This document shows positions 38,201-50,200 of a stretch of DNA of 64,000 nucleotides, one piece after another. The stretch comes from Paracyclopina nana (taxonomy: Eukaryota; Arthropoda; Copepoda; Cyclopoida; Cyclopettidae). A program made the translations under genes and the position numbers. Every line of letters starts with the position of its first letter. The first letter of the stretch is position 1. The notes beneath the pieces were generated by a model, which searched no databases, was not told the origin of the DNA, and worked only from the letters and a program-made list of their open reading frames with translations. The stretch lies in the NCBI GenBank assembly GCA_019096065.1, contig JAGUCH010000007.1, positions 1,262,501 to 1,326,500 of the forward strand, given 5' to 3'.

Positions 38201-40390
38201 TTCTCACCTTTGAGGGGCTCTTACGAGGCATAGCACATAAAATCAAGGAGGACACAAAAACGACACTGATGATGACAACTCTGGGTAGCTTTAATGCTTT
38301 ATCATGTTATTTTAGTGGTTATTTCACAACATGTGGGCAACATGGGAGAAAGTGTTACCAGGTATAATATTTTGTATAGTATAGTGTATGTGAGCTCATA
38401 CCTGCCCGCTATTCACGTTTTTTGGCGGATTCTCATCTGAGGCCATGACAGCAGCTTCTGGGGCAGCAGCCTCGACACTGTCCCCATTGCTACTGGCCTC
38501 AGGATGATCTAGGGGAGGCTCTTCGACATGGTTTTCCTCTTCTTCGGCAACATTCTCCCTGACCTCATTCGATGATTCAGACTTGGGCTCCTCAAGCTTG
38601 TCCCTTGAGGATGTTGAAGTGGTGCTGGCATTTCCTCGGCCTCGGCTCGGCCTCACATTTCGTGGGGGCATGCGATGAAATCCCCTGCCCATTCCCCTGG
38701 CGGAGGGAAATCGCTCCCCCGGGAAGCGAAATTGCCCCGGGAATTGGCCAGGTGGCAGCCCGAGTGGATGGTTGAAAAAGGGCGGCTGGTGGCCCCCAGG
38801 AAATCCAGGATTCATGAACAACTGTTCCATGCCAGGGAATCCAGGGACTCCAGGCGGGGGCAGGAACATGCCAGGGCCACCCTGGTGGGCTGCAGCGGCC
38901 ATTGCGGCGGCTGCGGCCGCGGCCGCAGCTGGGTTCGGATGGCCTCCGAACATGGCTGGGGGCATCATCATTCCACCCCGGGGGCCTCGGGGTGCTCGCC
39001 CTCTTCCTCCGTGTTGATATCGATCATAGTTGCTCCTAGTCGGCTGCGAGCCTCGTCCCCTTCGGATTCGAGTGTCGTCTTGGTAGGACTCACTGGTGGG
39101 GGATTCCTGAGTAACAGCCGGAGGAGGATCCGGAAGACCGAGTTCTCTTCGCCGCTCCTCTTCGATCTTTTGGTGAGCATCCTTCCTCTCTTTGTCCTCC
39201 ATCTTCATCTTGTTCATCATGGCAATGGTCTCTGCGATGGCATTCTTCTTACCATCCTGTTTCTCCTGCTCGCGTTCGACAGCCGAAGAAGGCGGTAAGC
39301 GGTTGGGAAGGCCTCGTCCACGACCTCGCGATGTCGAAGATGCCATAGGGTACCCCCCACGCCCCATACCCCTCATGGCTCTTGAGTTGTCCTGGGGCAC
39401 AAAAGAGTTTCCCCGGCCTCGGTTAGGAGGCTGCTGGAAGCCTCGACGACTATCGAAGCCGCCTCGACCTCGAGCATCGTAGTTTGGAGGCGGTCCACCG
39501 AAGAGGTTGTTATTCGGTGGAGGAGGACCTGGGGGCGGCTGCTGCTGCCAATTTCCTATCTTGGGCTGCTGCGGGGGTGGCTGGCCCCACCCATTGGGGT
39601 TAGTGGGTGGAGGCGCCCCCCAGCCAGTGGTGGGTGTCATTTCCTCCTTCTCCTCCTGCATTCGACTGTAGTATTTCTCTTCGGAGTCAGCCCCCGATGA
39701 AGAGGCAGCGCCTCCAGTCCAGGAGTCGATGACCACCAAATCATCCATCATATTCTTGTTGGCCTTGTACGCAGAGTCTTCCTTGAGAAAGTTGGCTCCT
39801 CCGGGAGGATCTTGTCCCTCGGGCCTCGGCCTCGGGGGCATCATTTGGCCATGGTGGAACATGGCCGGAGGCGATTGAGCGGGGTACGGATACTGGCTCC
39901 TGGCAGCCAGCAGTTCCTGCATTTGCATCTGGTTGAGCATTTCCTGCTGCTGCTGCTGTCTGTACCCGGAATCCATGAACATGTCGTTGGGCGACTTCAT
40001 CTCCTCCATCTGGCCTCGATGGTGATACATGCTTTGCTGCCAGCCTCGCTCATCGAGCATGGTTGGGGGAGTGGCAGAGGGGCCGGGGTGACCCCCTCCA
40101 CCTCCTCCAAGGCCAGGTGTGGAGCCTGGGCTGATGTCCCCTTGGTGGTGAAGGCCAGCGGGTTGTTGCAGAAGGAGGAATCCGGAGTTGGAAGGCGAAT
40201 GGCCCATGCCTTGATTGGCCATGCCTTGGAGCATCATATTGATTGTGGGAGCCTGGAATGGACGAAATGGTTTACTAACAAAACAGTGACAGCATTGCTT
40301 TGATTTACCTGGTTGAGTTGGTGGTGAGGCCCTTGGCCTGAGGCTGCGGCCGCAGCTGCCAGCTGGATGAGCTGTTGGTGCTGCAAAATT

Positions 40391-40422
<32 letters not shown>

Positions 40423-40608
40423 ATGGTGATGCAACTGATTCTGATTCTGCTGATGATGATGGTTCTGCTGAGCCATGTCATTGCCATGAGGATTGTAGAA
40501 TTGCGTGCCCCATTGCGGCTGCTGCTGCTGAGGCTGCTGTTGCCCCCCATTGTTGCCATTGCCTTGGCCCATGGGCAAAGCAGCTGTCGGTCCTCCAGGG
40601 CCCTCCAT
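29244..40608 (-). CDS. NFX1: NFX1 / shuttle craft zinc-finger protein
   Basis: Eight coding exons join in phase: 40309-40608, 38402-40252, 36938-37431, 36234-36753, 35587-35786, 30144-30618, 29411-30009 and 29244-29352, giving 1515 residues. The first 717 are Gln-, Gly- and Pro-rich with many RG/RGG motifs. Then come a RING-type CMVCLEK...[17 protein letters not shown]...CPGC, a long series of NFX1 Cys/His fingers (for example [21 protein letters not shown]), an R3H domain ([22 protein letters not shown]) and the ending DYFDFDG, like the DYFDVQD of human NFX1. Known role: nuclear, nucleic-acid-binding regulator. The exon 5 to 6 intron uses a GC donor. The start follows an in-frame TAG. The first two exons might be a separate gene, since a stop codon lies right after their last donor. 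Confidence 0.9.
30643..32055 (-). repeat. Tandem ~465-bp units, each with a tRNA-derived SINE-like part
   Basis: Unit 1 runs about 30643-31114, unit 2 about 31115-31994 (after removing a 410-bp insertion), and a truncated third about 31995-32051. On the minus strand each full unit starts with a tRNA-like head: TGGCTCAGTGACAGAGTG resembles an A box and GGTTCAAATCC (unit 1) a B box. The head is followed by about 150 bp of unrelated body and ends in a GC-rich palindrome GGAGGGCGGGCC-TTC-GGCCCGCCCTCC (30651-30677; degraded in unit 2). The array lies in the NFX1 intron between exons 5 and 6. Confidence 0.7.
31415..31824. mobile_element. 410-bp insertion with 8-bp target duplication (hAT-like)
   Basis: It interrupts unit 2 of the tandem array. 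CCTCTAAC occurs on both sides (31407-31414 and 31825-31832), and the uninterrupted unit 1 shows the empty site. It begins CAGGCCCGTCCACCAAGG and ends CATCTTG. An 8-bp duplication and a CAGG(G/C)-CGTCC start fit hAT elements, but the far end is not the expected inverted repeat. Confidence 0.7.
32520..32587 (+). other. tRNA-like sequence (degenerate)
   Basis: GGTAGCTCAGTCAATAGAGCG resembles the D arm and A box, and GAGGTTTAAATCCCC the T arm. The anticodon stem and acceptor stem do not pair fully, so this is a tRNA pseudogene or SINE head, not a working tRNA. Confidence 0.5.
32727..33115. mobile_element. 389-bp MITE with palindromic ends and TATA duplication
   Basis: The ends are about 38 bases of inverted repeat, GTCTGACCGTTCAAAATTGG then ACGGTNCGGGAATC, flanked by TATA at 32723-32726 and 33116-33119. 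Each end is itself a near palindrome (ACCGTTCAAAATTGGACGGT). The interior is AT-rich without a gene. It lies in the same NFX1 intron. Confidence 0.8.
33990..34185 (-). repeat. Two tRNA-like modules next to each other (minus strand)
   Basis: At about 33990-34060 the minus strand reads TAGCTCAATGGTTAGAGC then GAGGTTCGAATC. At about 34119-34185 it reads GAGCTCCTATTAGAGC then GAGGTTGAAATCCC. Both have A- and B-box-like elements at tRNA spacing but poor stems, so they look like tRNA-derived SINE heads. Confidence 0.5.
34570..34870. repeat. ~30-bp minisatellite in an NFX1 intron
   Basis: Diverged units of the type CCCCTGAGATGTTAGCCCTT followed by TGGATTTTTG repeat about ten times. Confidence 0.7.
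36005..36165. repeat. 14-bp minisatellite GAGAATTTTCAATT in an NFX1 intron
   Basis: About ten units run from 36005 to 36160 between NFX1 exons 4 and 5; the last few carry TTTTG/TTTGG variants. Confidence 0.8.
36851..36920 (-). repeat. tRNA-like module in NFX1 intron 3
   Basis: The minus strand has GTGGCACAATTTTAAGGC and, 30 bases on, TGGGTTCGAGTCC, a good B box. The anticodon arm is unclear. It is probably tRNA-derived and not functional. Confidence 0.45.
37490..38060. repeat. Degenerate TTGGAAAGCT repeat in NFX1 intron 2
   Basis: TTGGAAAGCT or TTGGAAGGCT recurs more than a dozen times at irregular spacing of 30-60 bases. Confidence 0.65.
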
Positions 40609-40646
40609 GTCGATCCTACTGCGAAGGAGGGCCTATTTAACTCGTC

Positions 40647-41100
40647 GCTGCAAAAGTAAACGGTAATTATCATTCCAGCTGGATTTGTTGACACAGCAAA
40701 CAGTTCAAGAGACTGAAAATACTTGCGAATCTCAATTGAAATGCCGATTTCGCCCGCTTTTCACGATGACTTTACGGGTGCCTCAATTGGCTTTTAAAGG
40801 AGACTTTTGCAAGGTTTTTTCGAGCCCGGAAGCCAAAGGTAAATAGAAAAAACGCCGGCTGACTTACGCGACAAATTGAGTCCCTCCTTGATCTTCTGTC
40901 TCATTCGGAAGGTCCTGGAAAAGGCCACGGCCTTGCTCAGCCGTTGACTCGAATTCCACCGACTCGAGCCGAAATACGGCGGAATTGCGAGTCGAATGAA
41001 TTGCACAAAACACTCACACAAAATTTCGTCAAATCGGGAGGCGGCGGCGCTGTCGCAAAGCTGGATCGGACAAAAGACCCGAGCTTGCATCTGTCCCCCC
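40647..41100 (-). promoter_or_regulatory. NFX1 5' untranslated exon and promoter region
   Basis: A minus-strand acceptor TTTTGCAG lies at 40648-40655, 38 bases before the start ATG. A strong donor CGC|GTAAGTCAG follows 40868, so a leader exon probably occupies about 40868-41050 with a 220-bp intron. The transcription start was not identified. Confidence 0.5.
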
Positions 41101-41453
41101 AGATTCACGTCAATTACCCAATGTAATCAATACTTTATTATTAAATCAAGATTAAAACACTTTTTGGGTTTTTATTTCTACTTTTTGAGCATTGTTTACG
41201 CTGTTTTGAGGGTTTTTTTTACGCATTTTACGCATTTTACTACTTTATGTCTGCCTCAAAAAGTGTCAACTTTCTTCGTCGGCGTTTTGATGTTTGCCTC
41301 CAAGTTCTCCTGGAAGCGGACAAAAACTTTCTGTAAACGCCAAAAAACTCGGGTTTTTCAAGAGAATAAATACGTCTGGAAGCTTGAAAAAAGACAGAGC
41401 TTCCAGAGTTTCGGCTAATTCCGCAGACTTGCGAAAATGGTCAAAAATCAAGC

Positions 41454-41459
41454 TTTATT
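41454..41459 (-). terminator. Poly(A) signal of the PDXDC1-like gene
   Basis: AATAAA on the minus strand, about 105 bases past the stop codon. Confidence 0.65.
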
Positions 41460-41564
41460 CTGTAATAATTGATAATAATATTTGTTTTTAAATGATCACA
41501 ACAGCAAACCAAATGCAGCATAAAGACGTATAGTAAGGCACGCGCACACATAATTTCAAAGTTA

Positions 41565-44500
41565 TTAATCTTCAACTTCTTTGGCTTCAGGAGCTTCTTC
41601 AGAAGCTGCAGCTTCTTCTTTCTTCTCCTCAATGATCTCCTCACTTTTGGGAATTTTCACCTGGATATCTGTGGTTTGTAGCTTGCCCTCGTTCAAACTT
41701 AAAGTTCGTCCCTTTATTTGCGCCTTAATAATAGTCGTCAATTACAGAGAGCTGAGCCTCTTAATAAAAATACTGAGAAATACTGAGAAACACTGTCAAA
41801 AAAGCTGAGCTTGATCTCAAGTACTGAGACTGCATTCTAAACTAAGTATGAGATTGTTGTCATGAACTGAGAGTGCCATTATAAACTGAGACAGTCCAAA
41901 AAGCTAAAATTGATCTCAAAAATTGATGCTGTTCTCATAAGCTGACATTTTTCTCAAAAATTGAGATTGTTCTCTATAACTGAGATTGTTCTCAATAACT
42001 GAGATTGTTCTCAAAAACTGATATTGCTCTCAAAAACTGATATTGCTCTCTAAAACTGATATATTTCTCAAAAACTGAGATTGTTCTCAAAAACTGAGAT
42101 TGTTCTCAAAAACTGAGATTTTTACGAAACTGAGAAAGCTATTGCTGAGAAAATATGAGATTGTGAAGAAAATTGAGATTACTATTAATTTCAAAATACT
42201 GAAATTACTCTATTGAAGTCAAGAACAGAGATTGTTAACATGATCCAGAACTGAGAATGCTTGTTAAAATTACTGAGACTGACATGCTTACTTTTTGTGC
42301 TGGAGACAACCAGTTGTAAATGCTGCCCACGAGAGGAACATGTCTTAGGATGCCTTCCTGCCAAATGGCCTCATCTGTCTCCTTCCTCAGGTCATTTTGG
42401 GCTTGTTCAATACCTTTTCTTACCAACTCAGACATGGAATTCAGCTTGCTCACTTGCTCATCCAAATCACTGCCAGTCCTGATGACAAGTCCAAGGAGCT
42501 CTTCGACATCTGTTTCAGCACTGACCATGCCAAATCGAATGCACATGCGACCATCGCCTAAAAAGCAGACAAACTCCAAACCAAGATCCAATGACAAGTA
42601 CTTACAATGACTTACCTGAACCTCCTTCGCCCAGAGAAAAGGCTGAATCTAAGGCCCTCAATTGATTGACCAGCTGCAAATTCCTATGGTTGATAAGCTG
42701 CAATTCCTCCTTGGTGTAAGCTTTGGGAGCCTCTGGATCTTCTTTGGCTTGGGTTGTCATTTGCCTCAGGTCTGGAGGGATGTAGCAAACCCCACCCAGG
42801 CCAGCCCAATGGGGAATTTCAACCAGATCCAACTTCTCCTCAGACATGATCAAGCTGATGAACTTGGTCCTCTGGCTGACTGTGGCGTTCAAGATGGAGG
42901 TCTGGTTTTCGAGGCCAATGATGAATGCCTCCAGATCGTCATCAGTGAGGCTGACACCAGAAAAGGCCAGGCTTTCAAAGGGGCACAGCCTCAGTACGTA
43001 GCCGGTGGTCTCCACATCCACAATTTCCAAGGGGATTTGGCTGCAATCTCGTTGCATGGTTTGCCCCAACCAGGAGTTCAAGTTGTTGAAGTAATCCGGG
43101 ACGCGTTCATTGGGATCAGGTGGGTTATTGCTGACATACTGGAAAGCCAATGCTGGGCTGACCGTGTTGAACACCTTGTCCACGTCAAAGTCTGGCTTGG
43201 ACACTTCTTGCACACTGACAAACTCCTTTTGCTCCGGCCTTTGGCTGAGGATCTTCAAGGATGGGATCTCTGCCATTTTGTGGTTCAAGACCTCCATCAT
43301 CTCAAAGATGTTGTTGATTCTGCACTTGAACTGCTCCTCGCCAAGGGATCGAAGGACACACCACAAAGGTAAGCAGTTGAGCCTCACTGATGGGTGCACA
43401 GTGGTCAATCCAGCATGGCTGGCAATGTCTTCCATACCCGTGATCTGAAATTGGAAACGTCAACAGAACTTTTCAGCAATAATAATCCTTGATTAATTTA
43501 TCAAGGGTGTTCAAGACAAGTTTACTTATCATGCAAGATATCCATCTTTTTATATTTTCAAGGATGGCATTAAGTAATCCTTGATCAACGATGTTCAAGA
43601 CAAGTAGTCAAGCTATACTTTTGTTTTTGGATCATATCAAGTATTCCATAATCAGGGAAGTTCAAGATAAGTTGTCAAATACTTTGATATACCTAATCAA
43701 TGACATGTAAGGATTGCCTTAAATAACATAAGATCAAGGATGTTCAAGACAAGCTCCTAATCCACTTATGATTTTGGATTGCATTAGATCATGGATGTTC
43801 AAGGCTAGTAGATAATTAAAGATGATTCACCTTGTAGAGGGTGACAAAGGGGACAGCGGGCACCCCAATCCAGGATCCTATGGTCAATGACAAGCTGTCA
43901 GCTGACGGAGGCTTCTTGACCTTGTCATTCAGGAGGGCCAAAGCTGCCAAGGCGTGGCCTTCCAAGTGGAGCCAGACATTGTGCTTTCGGCAGATGGACT
44001 CGAAAAAGTCCGGACTCATGCCTTGATACAGGGACGAGTGGACATTGGCAATGCACAGGATGGGCAGTCTTCCAGCTGCCTTGTCCTCGTTGAACACAGC
44101 CTCCATATCCGGCCTCAAATAGCGCACAGTGGACAAGGGCAGGCCAAGCTGGGAGCAAACATAGTGAGCAATCTCCTCATAGGTCTGTGATGTCAAGTAG
44201 ATGACCGGAGGCCTTGAAAACAGGGCCTCAAACCCATCCTGGATCATCTTGGGATAGTGCTGGTGCAAGGCCATCCTGGAGATCTTGACCAGGCCTTCTC
44301 TGGTGTCATCGTGGCAAAAGGCTGCCCCATCATCAAACCGAAACAAGTCACAAATCCACAAGCTGACCTCGGAAGCAATCCTTGCTGACAGCCTAAGCAA
44401 CAGAATTATCCCATGCTGGAGAGGGTCAAAATTGATGACTTTAATCATACCTTTGCAGAGGAGCTGGTTCCAATGTTGTGATGTAGGCTGACAGAGAATG

Positions 44501-44840
44501 ACTCACCACGCTCAACAAGGATGGGCGATCACACAACTTGAGCAGAATATGACCTAAAAAAATCCCATGATCATCCTGGATGAGCTTCAAAAAGTCAATT
44601 TTTACCTTCTCCCTCTTTGAATATGGACTGACTGATGATGTTCAAGACATCCTCAACGTTCATACCATCCTTGTCAAGTGGTCCAGGATGGTTGGACAAG
44701 ATTAACTTGTCTTGGTCAGCTTCATCCTTGACAGTCAGGTTTTCTTCAAGGCGAGTCAATAGGTTCTCAGCAGTGCCTTGAACCACTTTGCTCAAGTCTT
44801 GGCTGCCTGGATGTACTTGTCCTTGCTCCAGATCTGTCAT
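41565..44840 (-). CDS. PDXDC1: PDXDC1-like pyridoxal-decarboxylase-domain protein
   Basis: The exons are 44606-44840, 44451-44553, 43831-44392, 42616-43444, 42292-42557 and 41565-41723, joined in phase to 717 residues (human PDXDC1 has 788). Diagnostic matches to PDXDC1 are VSHSLSAYITTLE, SLWICDLFRFDDGAAFCHDD, PVIYLTSQTYEEIAHYVCSQ, GRLPILCIANV, WLHLEGHALAALAL, GVPAVPFVTLYK, VRKGIEQAQNDL and ILRHVPLVGSIYNWLSPAQK. True group II decarboxylases have a Lys in an HKW motif; here the matching place is GSWIGVP, as in vertebrate PDXDC1 (GPWLGLP), so cofactor linkage and catalysis are doubtful. The last exon ends Glu/Lys-rich. Its acceptor is a less common AAG (TATTATTAAG). Confidence 0.93.
41820..42270. 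repeat. ~19-bp minisatellite CTGAGATTGTTCTCAAAAA
   Basis: At least ten clear units and many decayed ones fill the last intron of the PDXDC1-like gene (41724-42291). Confidence 0.75.
43450..43825. repeat. Degenerate GATCAAGG(A/G)TGTTCAAGACAAG repeat
   Basis: The phrase ATCA-GG-TGTTCAAGACAAG recurs about five times at 60-90-base spacing in the PDXDC1-like intron 43445-43830. Confidence 0.6.
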
Positions 44841-47257
44841 GGCAAAATACTTGAAATCTTCTTGCTTGCCACATACATAAAAGGATCAAAGGCGTCGCTA
44901 CTCAAAAGAGAAGCCCTGCAAAGCGGAGGGGAACCGGCCTGCTAAAGTGCCCTGCTTGAAGTTCTCTTTTGGTGACGTGTCTACATACTACTGCAATCCT
45001 GTGCTTGTGTGCTATGACAAGTGCAGCAGGTAAAAATGTGGTAATTGTGCGAAAAAAGCCAAAATTGGCTTGATTATGATTTTTTAGCTTTTTCATTCAT
45101 TAGTTGCGATTTGTTTACAATTCTTGGTAGATGGCAGCACTTACTGGGTGGTTTAACGGTTTTTTGGAAGATTTTTCAAATTAAAAAAAGAAAAATTGAG
45201 AATTGGATGAAAAGCTGATTTTACATGTAGAAAATGTGAAATCCTCTGTCATTAAAGGCTGTCACGGCTCCTTCAGTTAATCTTCCTTGTCATGCTGGAA
45301 CCGTCAACTGAAAAGCTAATTCGGATATATTAATTTACTGATCCTGTTTTCATGGAAAAATCAAAAGGTGCGTTTTTACATGACAATCGGCCTAATCAAT
45401 GAATTTTCATTTGTTTTTAGCTTCTAAAATTAAAAAAAACTAATTAAGTGTAGCCTTTATAAACATGATTATTTTATGTTGAGAATGTTTTAAAGGTGAC
45501 TTAATATGAAAGTGCTTCTCTATTCAAATTCAAAACTTGCTTTGATATACATTGACGCACGTTTTTGAAGCAAAAATCTAAGGCAAAAGGAAGGAAAGAT
45601 GCATCCAAATTCAGTTTGAGGAAATCCGATAAAACTACTTTCCGCAAATGCTTCCTTTCTTTTCCTAAGGATTTGGCTCGCTCCATTTTGCGTGGTGGTT
45701 TTTTTTTGGTGAGCTTGCCTAGCTTGAGGGCATTTTACGAAGTGAACTAAAAAGACATTTTTTAGGATTCCTGCATTTGGCAACAAATGCGCAACGCGAC
45801 AAAGCAATGAAAATTACAAATGCGCGAAAAGTGCGACAAACTGACTTCACTAGGTAATCCGAGCGAGCGAACAGTGCACAAGCAGCAAAAAGTGTTCAAT
45901 TCCTTGTTCAATTCTAAGATTCTTATGAGCCGCATGCAGAGAAGTGAATTTAAGTTATTTACGTCTTTGGTTGCATGTTTTCGAGTTTTTACTGGTTCCA
46001 CTGGCAAGAGTAGCTGGATATGGTGAAAAAAATCGCTTTTTGCGAATATCTAAGAAGGACACTTGAATGCGCCACAATTATTTTTATCCTCTTTCACAAT
46101 TGCGTTGGCAGTCTAAGCTGAAGGCTTTCCAATGATTAGTTCTGCAGCTTTATTCTGTAGAAGATTGGTATTTTATGAAGAGAAGTGAGCCTAATTGAAT
46201 CAGCTTTTCGGATTGGAAATATCCAACTTTTAACAATGCACCAGGCGATTTTTTCCATCATTGTTAATGACTGAGTTATTTGCATTATAAATATCCAGCT
46301 TTTAGCAATGAGAGCTCACTGAGAATTAATGAGATGATGCATACTTTGAGTGTACTAGCTGGCAAAATAATCCACTGTGCGGAGCATGATTAGATACTTA
46401 AAGTTAGAGAGCTTTTAATGATCCTGAGTGGATCCTGGATAATTAAGCAAAAAAGCCTTGGATGGCCTTGATCCAGCTAATTGCGTCCTTGTTTTTCACA
46501 GATGCTCGAATGATGATATCACTTAATAATAATATTCAATTTGCCAGATGTTCAGCAGAAGCACAGACAACAACATTAGCCCCAAAACTTTCATCAAACT
46601 TCTAAATTGGAATAGTTGCCAATTGGCAATTAGCGAATCATGGAAGTTTATGCAAGTGCAAAAAAATGCCCATTTTTCTCTCCCAGTTTTACTATACCTG
46701 GCAAAGTTTTTTTTCCAGTTTCTATCACAAGATCAGGATTTAGTTGCACACATGGCTTCACACAGGTGAAACATAGCAACATAAAATAAGGTAGGAATTA
46801 CATTCTACAATAATTTACCAAAAATTACCTAAAATTACTGAGAAGTAGAAGAGCAACATTTTAAAAATCAATATCTATTTGCATATGTCAACAAGTGATA
46901 AAATCATGCTCAGTATAAACTGAATTACTCCCGCGGGAATTACTTCACAATTTTTTTTTTATTTTAGGGAGGATTTCAGGCGGCTTTTCAATAATTCAAT
47001 TGGTGCTTTTGTGGCTGTGCAGCTTAGCTAGCGGTGAGGCCAATCTGGAGGGCTGAATTTAATAAAGAAGTCTTCTTCTACTCCAAATTACATAGAGTGT
47101 GTAGCATAAAGAAGAGAAGAGGGAAAGCTCGGTTGTAGAAGAGGCCTTAGAGCGGCCACAGCCTTCGCTGCTTTCGCGCTTAGTCCACTCCTTAGCGTGG
47201 TTCAAGCCGTTGTTGTTGTCTATAACAACCACCAAAGTGTGAAATGGCCAGCTCAAA
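44841..47257. promoter_or_regulatory. 2.4-kb divergent region between PDXDC1-like and PP2C genes
   Basis: The start codons face apart. The sequence has no convincing coding frame. A solo repeat end, AAAATAATCCACTGTGC (46365-46380), matches the end of the 15962-16717 element. A GATGGCAGCACT stretch lies at about 45131, near the PDXDC1-like gene. Confidence 0.45.
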
Positions 47258-50200
47258 ATGAGCCAATATCACCACCAAGCATCGCCGCCACCAAATTACA
47301 GCTCCAGGCGCCATCTCATGTCCACAACTGGAACCAGGAGCAGGAAACAGAGCTCCAGCTCCAGTTCGTCGCCAGGGGGCGGGGCAGGCACGCCCCTGTC
47401 CAACCGGTCAGTTGTCTTCGAGGACAGAGACCCTTTGCTGCCGCCAGCGAATATTGCGGCCAAAAGCAGCAGCGGCAGAAGATACAGCCAGACTTCAAGA
47501 TACCAACCACGCATAACTACCCAACTGAGCCCCAATCAAAGTAAGCAGAGTCCGGTACAGTACTGTGCACACCTGTCGGCAAGAGTGGCCACATTAGACT
47601 GCACACCTTGAACAATTTGCATTTTTGTACAATTGGCATTTTGTACATTTGGCATTTTGTACATATGCCTTTTGGTACATTTGACATTTTGTACATTTGC
47701 CCTATTATCCATTTGGCATTTTGTACATTTGTCATTTTGTACATTTAGCATTTTGTACATTTAGCATTTTGTACATTTAGCATTTTGTACATTTAGCATT
47801 TTGTACATTAGTCATCTTGTGCATTTGGTATTTTGTACATCTAACTTTCGTACATTTGGCATTTTGTACATTTAACTTTCGTACATTTGGCATTTTGTAC
47901 CTTTGGCATTTTGTACCTGTAGCTTTTTGTACATATGGCATTTTATTCATTTGGCATTTTTACCTTTGGCATTTTGTACATTTGGCGTTTTGTACATTTG
48001 GCGTTTTGTACATTTGGCACTTTGTACATGGAGGATTTTGTACATGGAGGATTTTGTAGATTTGCCATTTTGTACATTTGGCATTTTGTACATTTGCCTT
48101 TTGATACATTTGGCATTTTGAAAAATTTGATTTTTTGCACAATTGGCCTTTTGTGTGTTTAGTATTTTGTACATTTTGCATTTAGTATGCACATTTGGCC
48201 TTTTGTGCATTTCGTATTTTGTACATTAGGCATTTTGTTCATTTGACATTTTGTACATTTGGCATTTTTTACATTTGGTATTTTGTACATTTGGCATTTT
48301 GTACCGGTAGCTTTTTGTGCACATGGCATTTTGTTCATTTGATATTTTGTACATATTAGATATTTTGTACATTTGGCATTTTGTACCGGTAGCTTTTTGT
48401 GCACAAGGCATTTTGCTCATTTGATATTTTGTACATATTAGATATTTTGTACATTTGCCTTTTGTTACATTTGGTAGATTGTATACAATGTGGAATTTTG
48501 TACATTTGGCATTTTGTACTTTTGGCATTTTGTCACTTGGTACATTTGTGAAATCTTTCATTTGGCATTTTGTACGTACATCTGGAATTTTTTTTGCTTA
48601 AATCTTTATTTTTTCTTTGCCTTTTTAGGGCATTAGCTCACACGGACGTTTGCTCAATTGGGCCAAGAGAGACATCACAGTTCCTTTTTCGCTTTTGTCT
48701 GCTTGAAAAGCAGAGTAGCTTGTTCCTTTTTGCAACTGCATGGGCCGAAAGTTTGAGGACACGAACCAAGAACTTTGCTTCCTGTTCTAGTTTCAACTTG
48801 CAGACATGTGATGTCTCGTATGGTTTTGGCGGCGCGCAAAATGGTTCTCATTTTTAAAGACATTTCACCCAAGTATTCGTGGTATGTGTCCCGTATTGCT
48901 GCAGAATCTTGAATTCCCTGTGGAAAATATCTGATTATTCCAACCAAGCTGCAGACAATGTGAAAGGATGTGAGCCAACACAAAATTTGGCAGATATATA
49001 AGAATGCAGAAGTAGCAAAAAAATTCCCTTTTCCTGCCACACACAATGTGGGGAGCTACTAAAATGCGCGACAACTACACAAACTGCGCAAAAGGCTAAG
49101 ACCAAACAAATACCTAAATGCACACAGTACCAATAAATTGGGCTTATATGTAATATATTTTTTGGATTCGCAAAAATACTGTACAATGAAGACCTTTTAG
49201 GTTTCGGTGAAAGCAGTCAATTTTCTCTATTTTTGAAAAGGCGCAAAAGCTCAAAACTTGAAAAACATCATAAAGCTCACATTTGAGCATTTTACTTAAC
49301 GCTTTTGTTTGCTGAATGCATACAAAGGTGTAATGCAGAATGGCAAATTGTACAAAGGAATTTGCGCGATGATTTCTCAGAAAAAGTCGCGCATTTTAGT
49401 AGGACCCGTCTAAAAAATGGGAAAGCCTATTCGCGTCAGAATTGCTTTGCATCAAAAGGATTCTCTTCTAGCCTTAATACAAGGCTGAACATTAATTTTT
49501 TCTTTTCAATTTTTCAGGGCATTTGGGCAGCCAAATCTCCGCCACTTCAACCTCGCATTTGCCGTTGCCACATAATCATCGCCTTATTCACGAATCCAGG
49601 CAATTTTCCAACTCGACCTCGTCGCTGACCTCAAGGGCGACCTCGGAGGCCGGTTCAACCGTTTCAGCTCCGCCTTTGTCAGGCCACCAAAAATCGCGAT
49701 GGCAGAGGCTCTTTTCAGCTTTCAAGAAGACCAAAAGCAGTGGGAGTGGCAGCTCGTCTGGGGGCGTGGCCTCTGACGCCTACTGCCTGAAGCACTCCCA
49801 CAATTGCTCAAATTCGTTTCTTCGCGCTGGCATCTCTAATATGAAAGGCTACAAGAAAGCAAACCAAGACAGGTAAAATATGGGATATTACTTATATTTT
49901 GCTTAGCTAAGCCAAAACACAAAAAAGGAAACTGCCTAAAACACAAAAAGGCCAAAATTAAAAAATCAAAATACCAATAGTAAAACGCAAAAACACCAAA
50001 ACCTCAAAATACAAAAAGGCCAAAATTAAAAAAATCAAATTATCAATATTAAAAACACTAAAACACAAAAAAGCCAAAATTAAAAAATCAAATTACCAAT
50101 AGTAAAAACGCAAAACTTCCTAATATAGAAACCTCAAAAGCTACAAAAAAGCTCATCAGAACGGAAAAAATGCCGAAAACGCAAAAAATACAAAAAATAC

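Noticed and set aside
38675-39298. 207-codon plus-strand frame opposite NFX1 exon 2
   Set aside because: It is a shadow of the GC-rich, low-complexity minus-strand exon.
47817-48561. Overlapping Cys/Phe/His- or Lys-rich frames in PP2C intron 1
   Set aside because: They derive from the 16-bp minisatellite and occur in several frames on both strands.
48600-48640. Good acceptor CTTTTTAG followed by GGCAT, like the real PP2C exon 2 start
   Set aside because: The frame meets TAG at once (GG CAT TAG), whereas the acceptor at 49518 gives a long open exon in phase.
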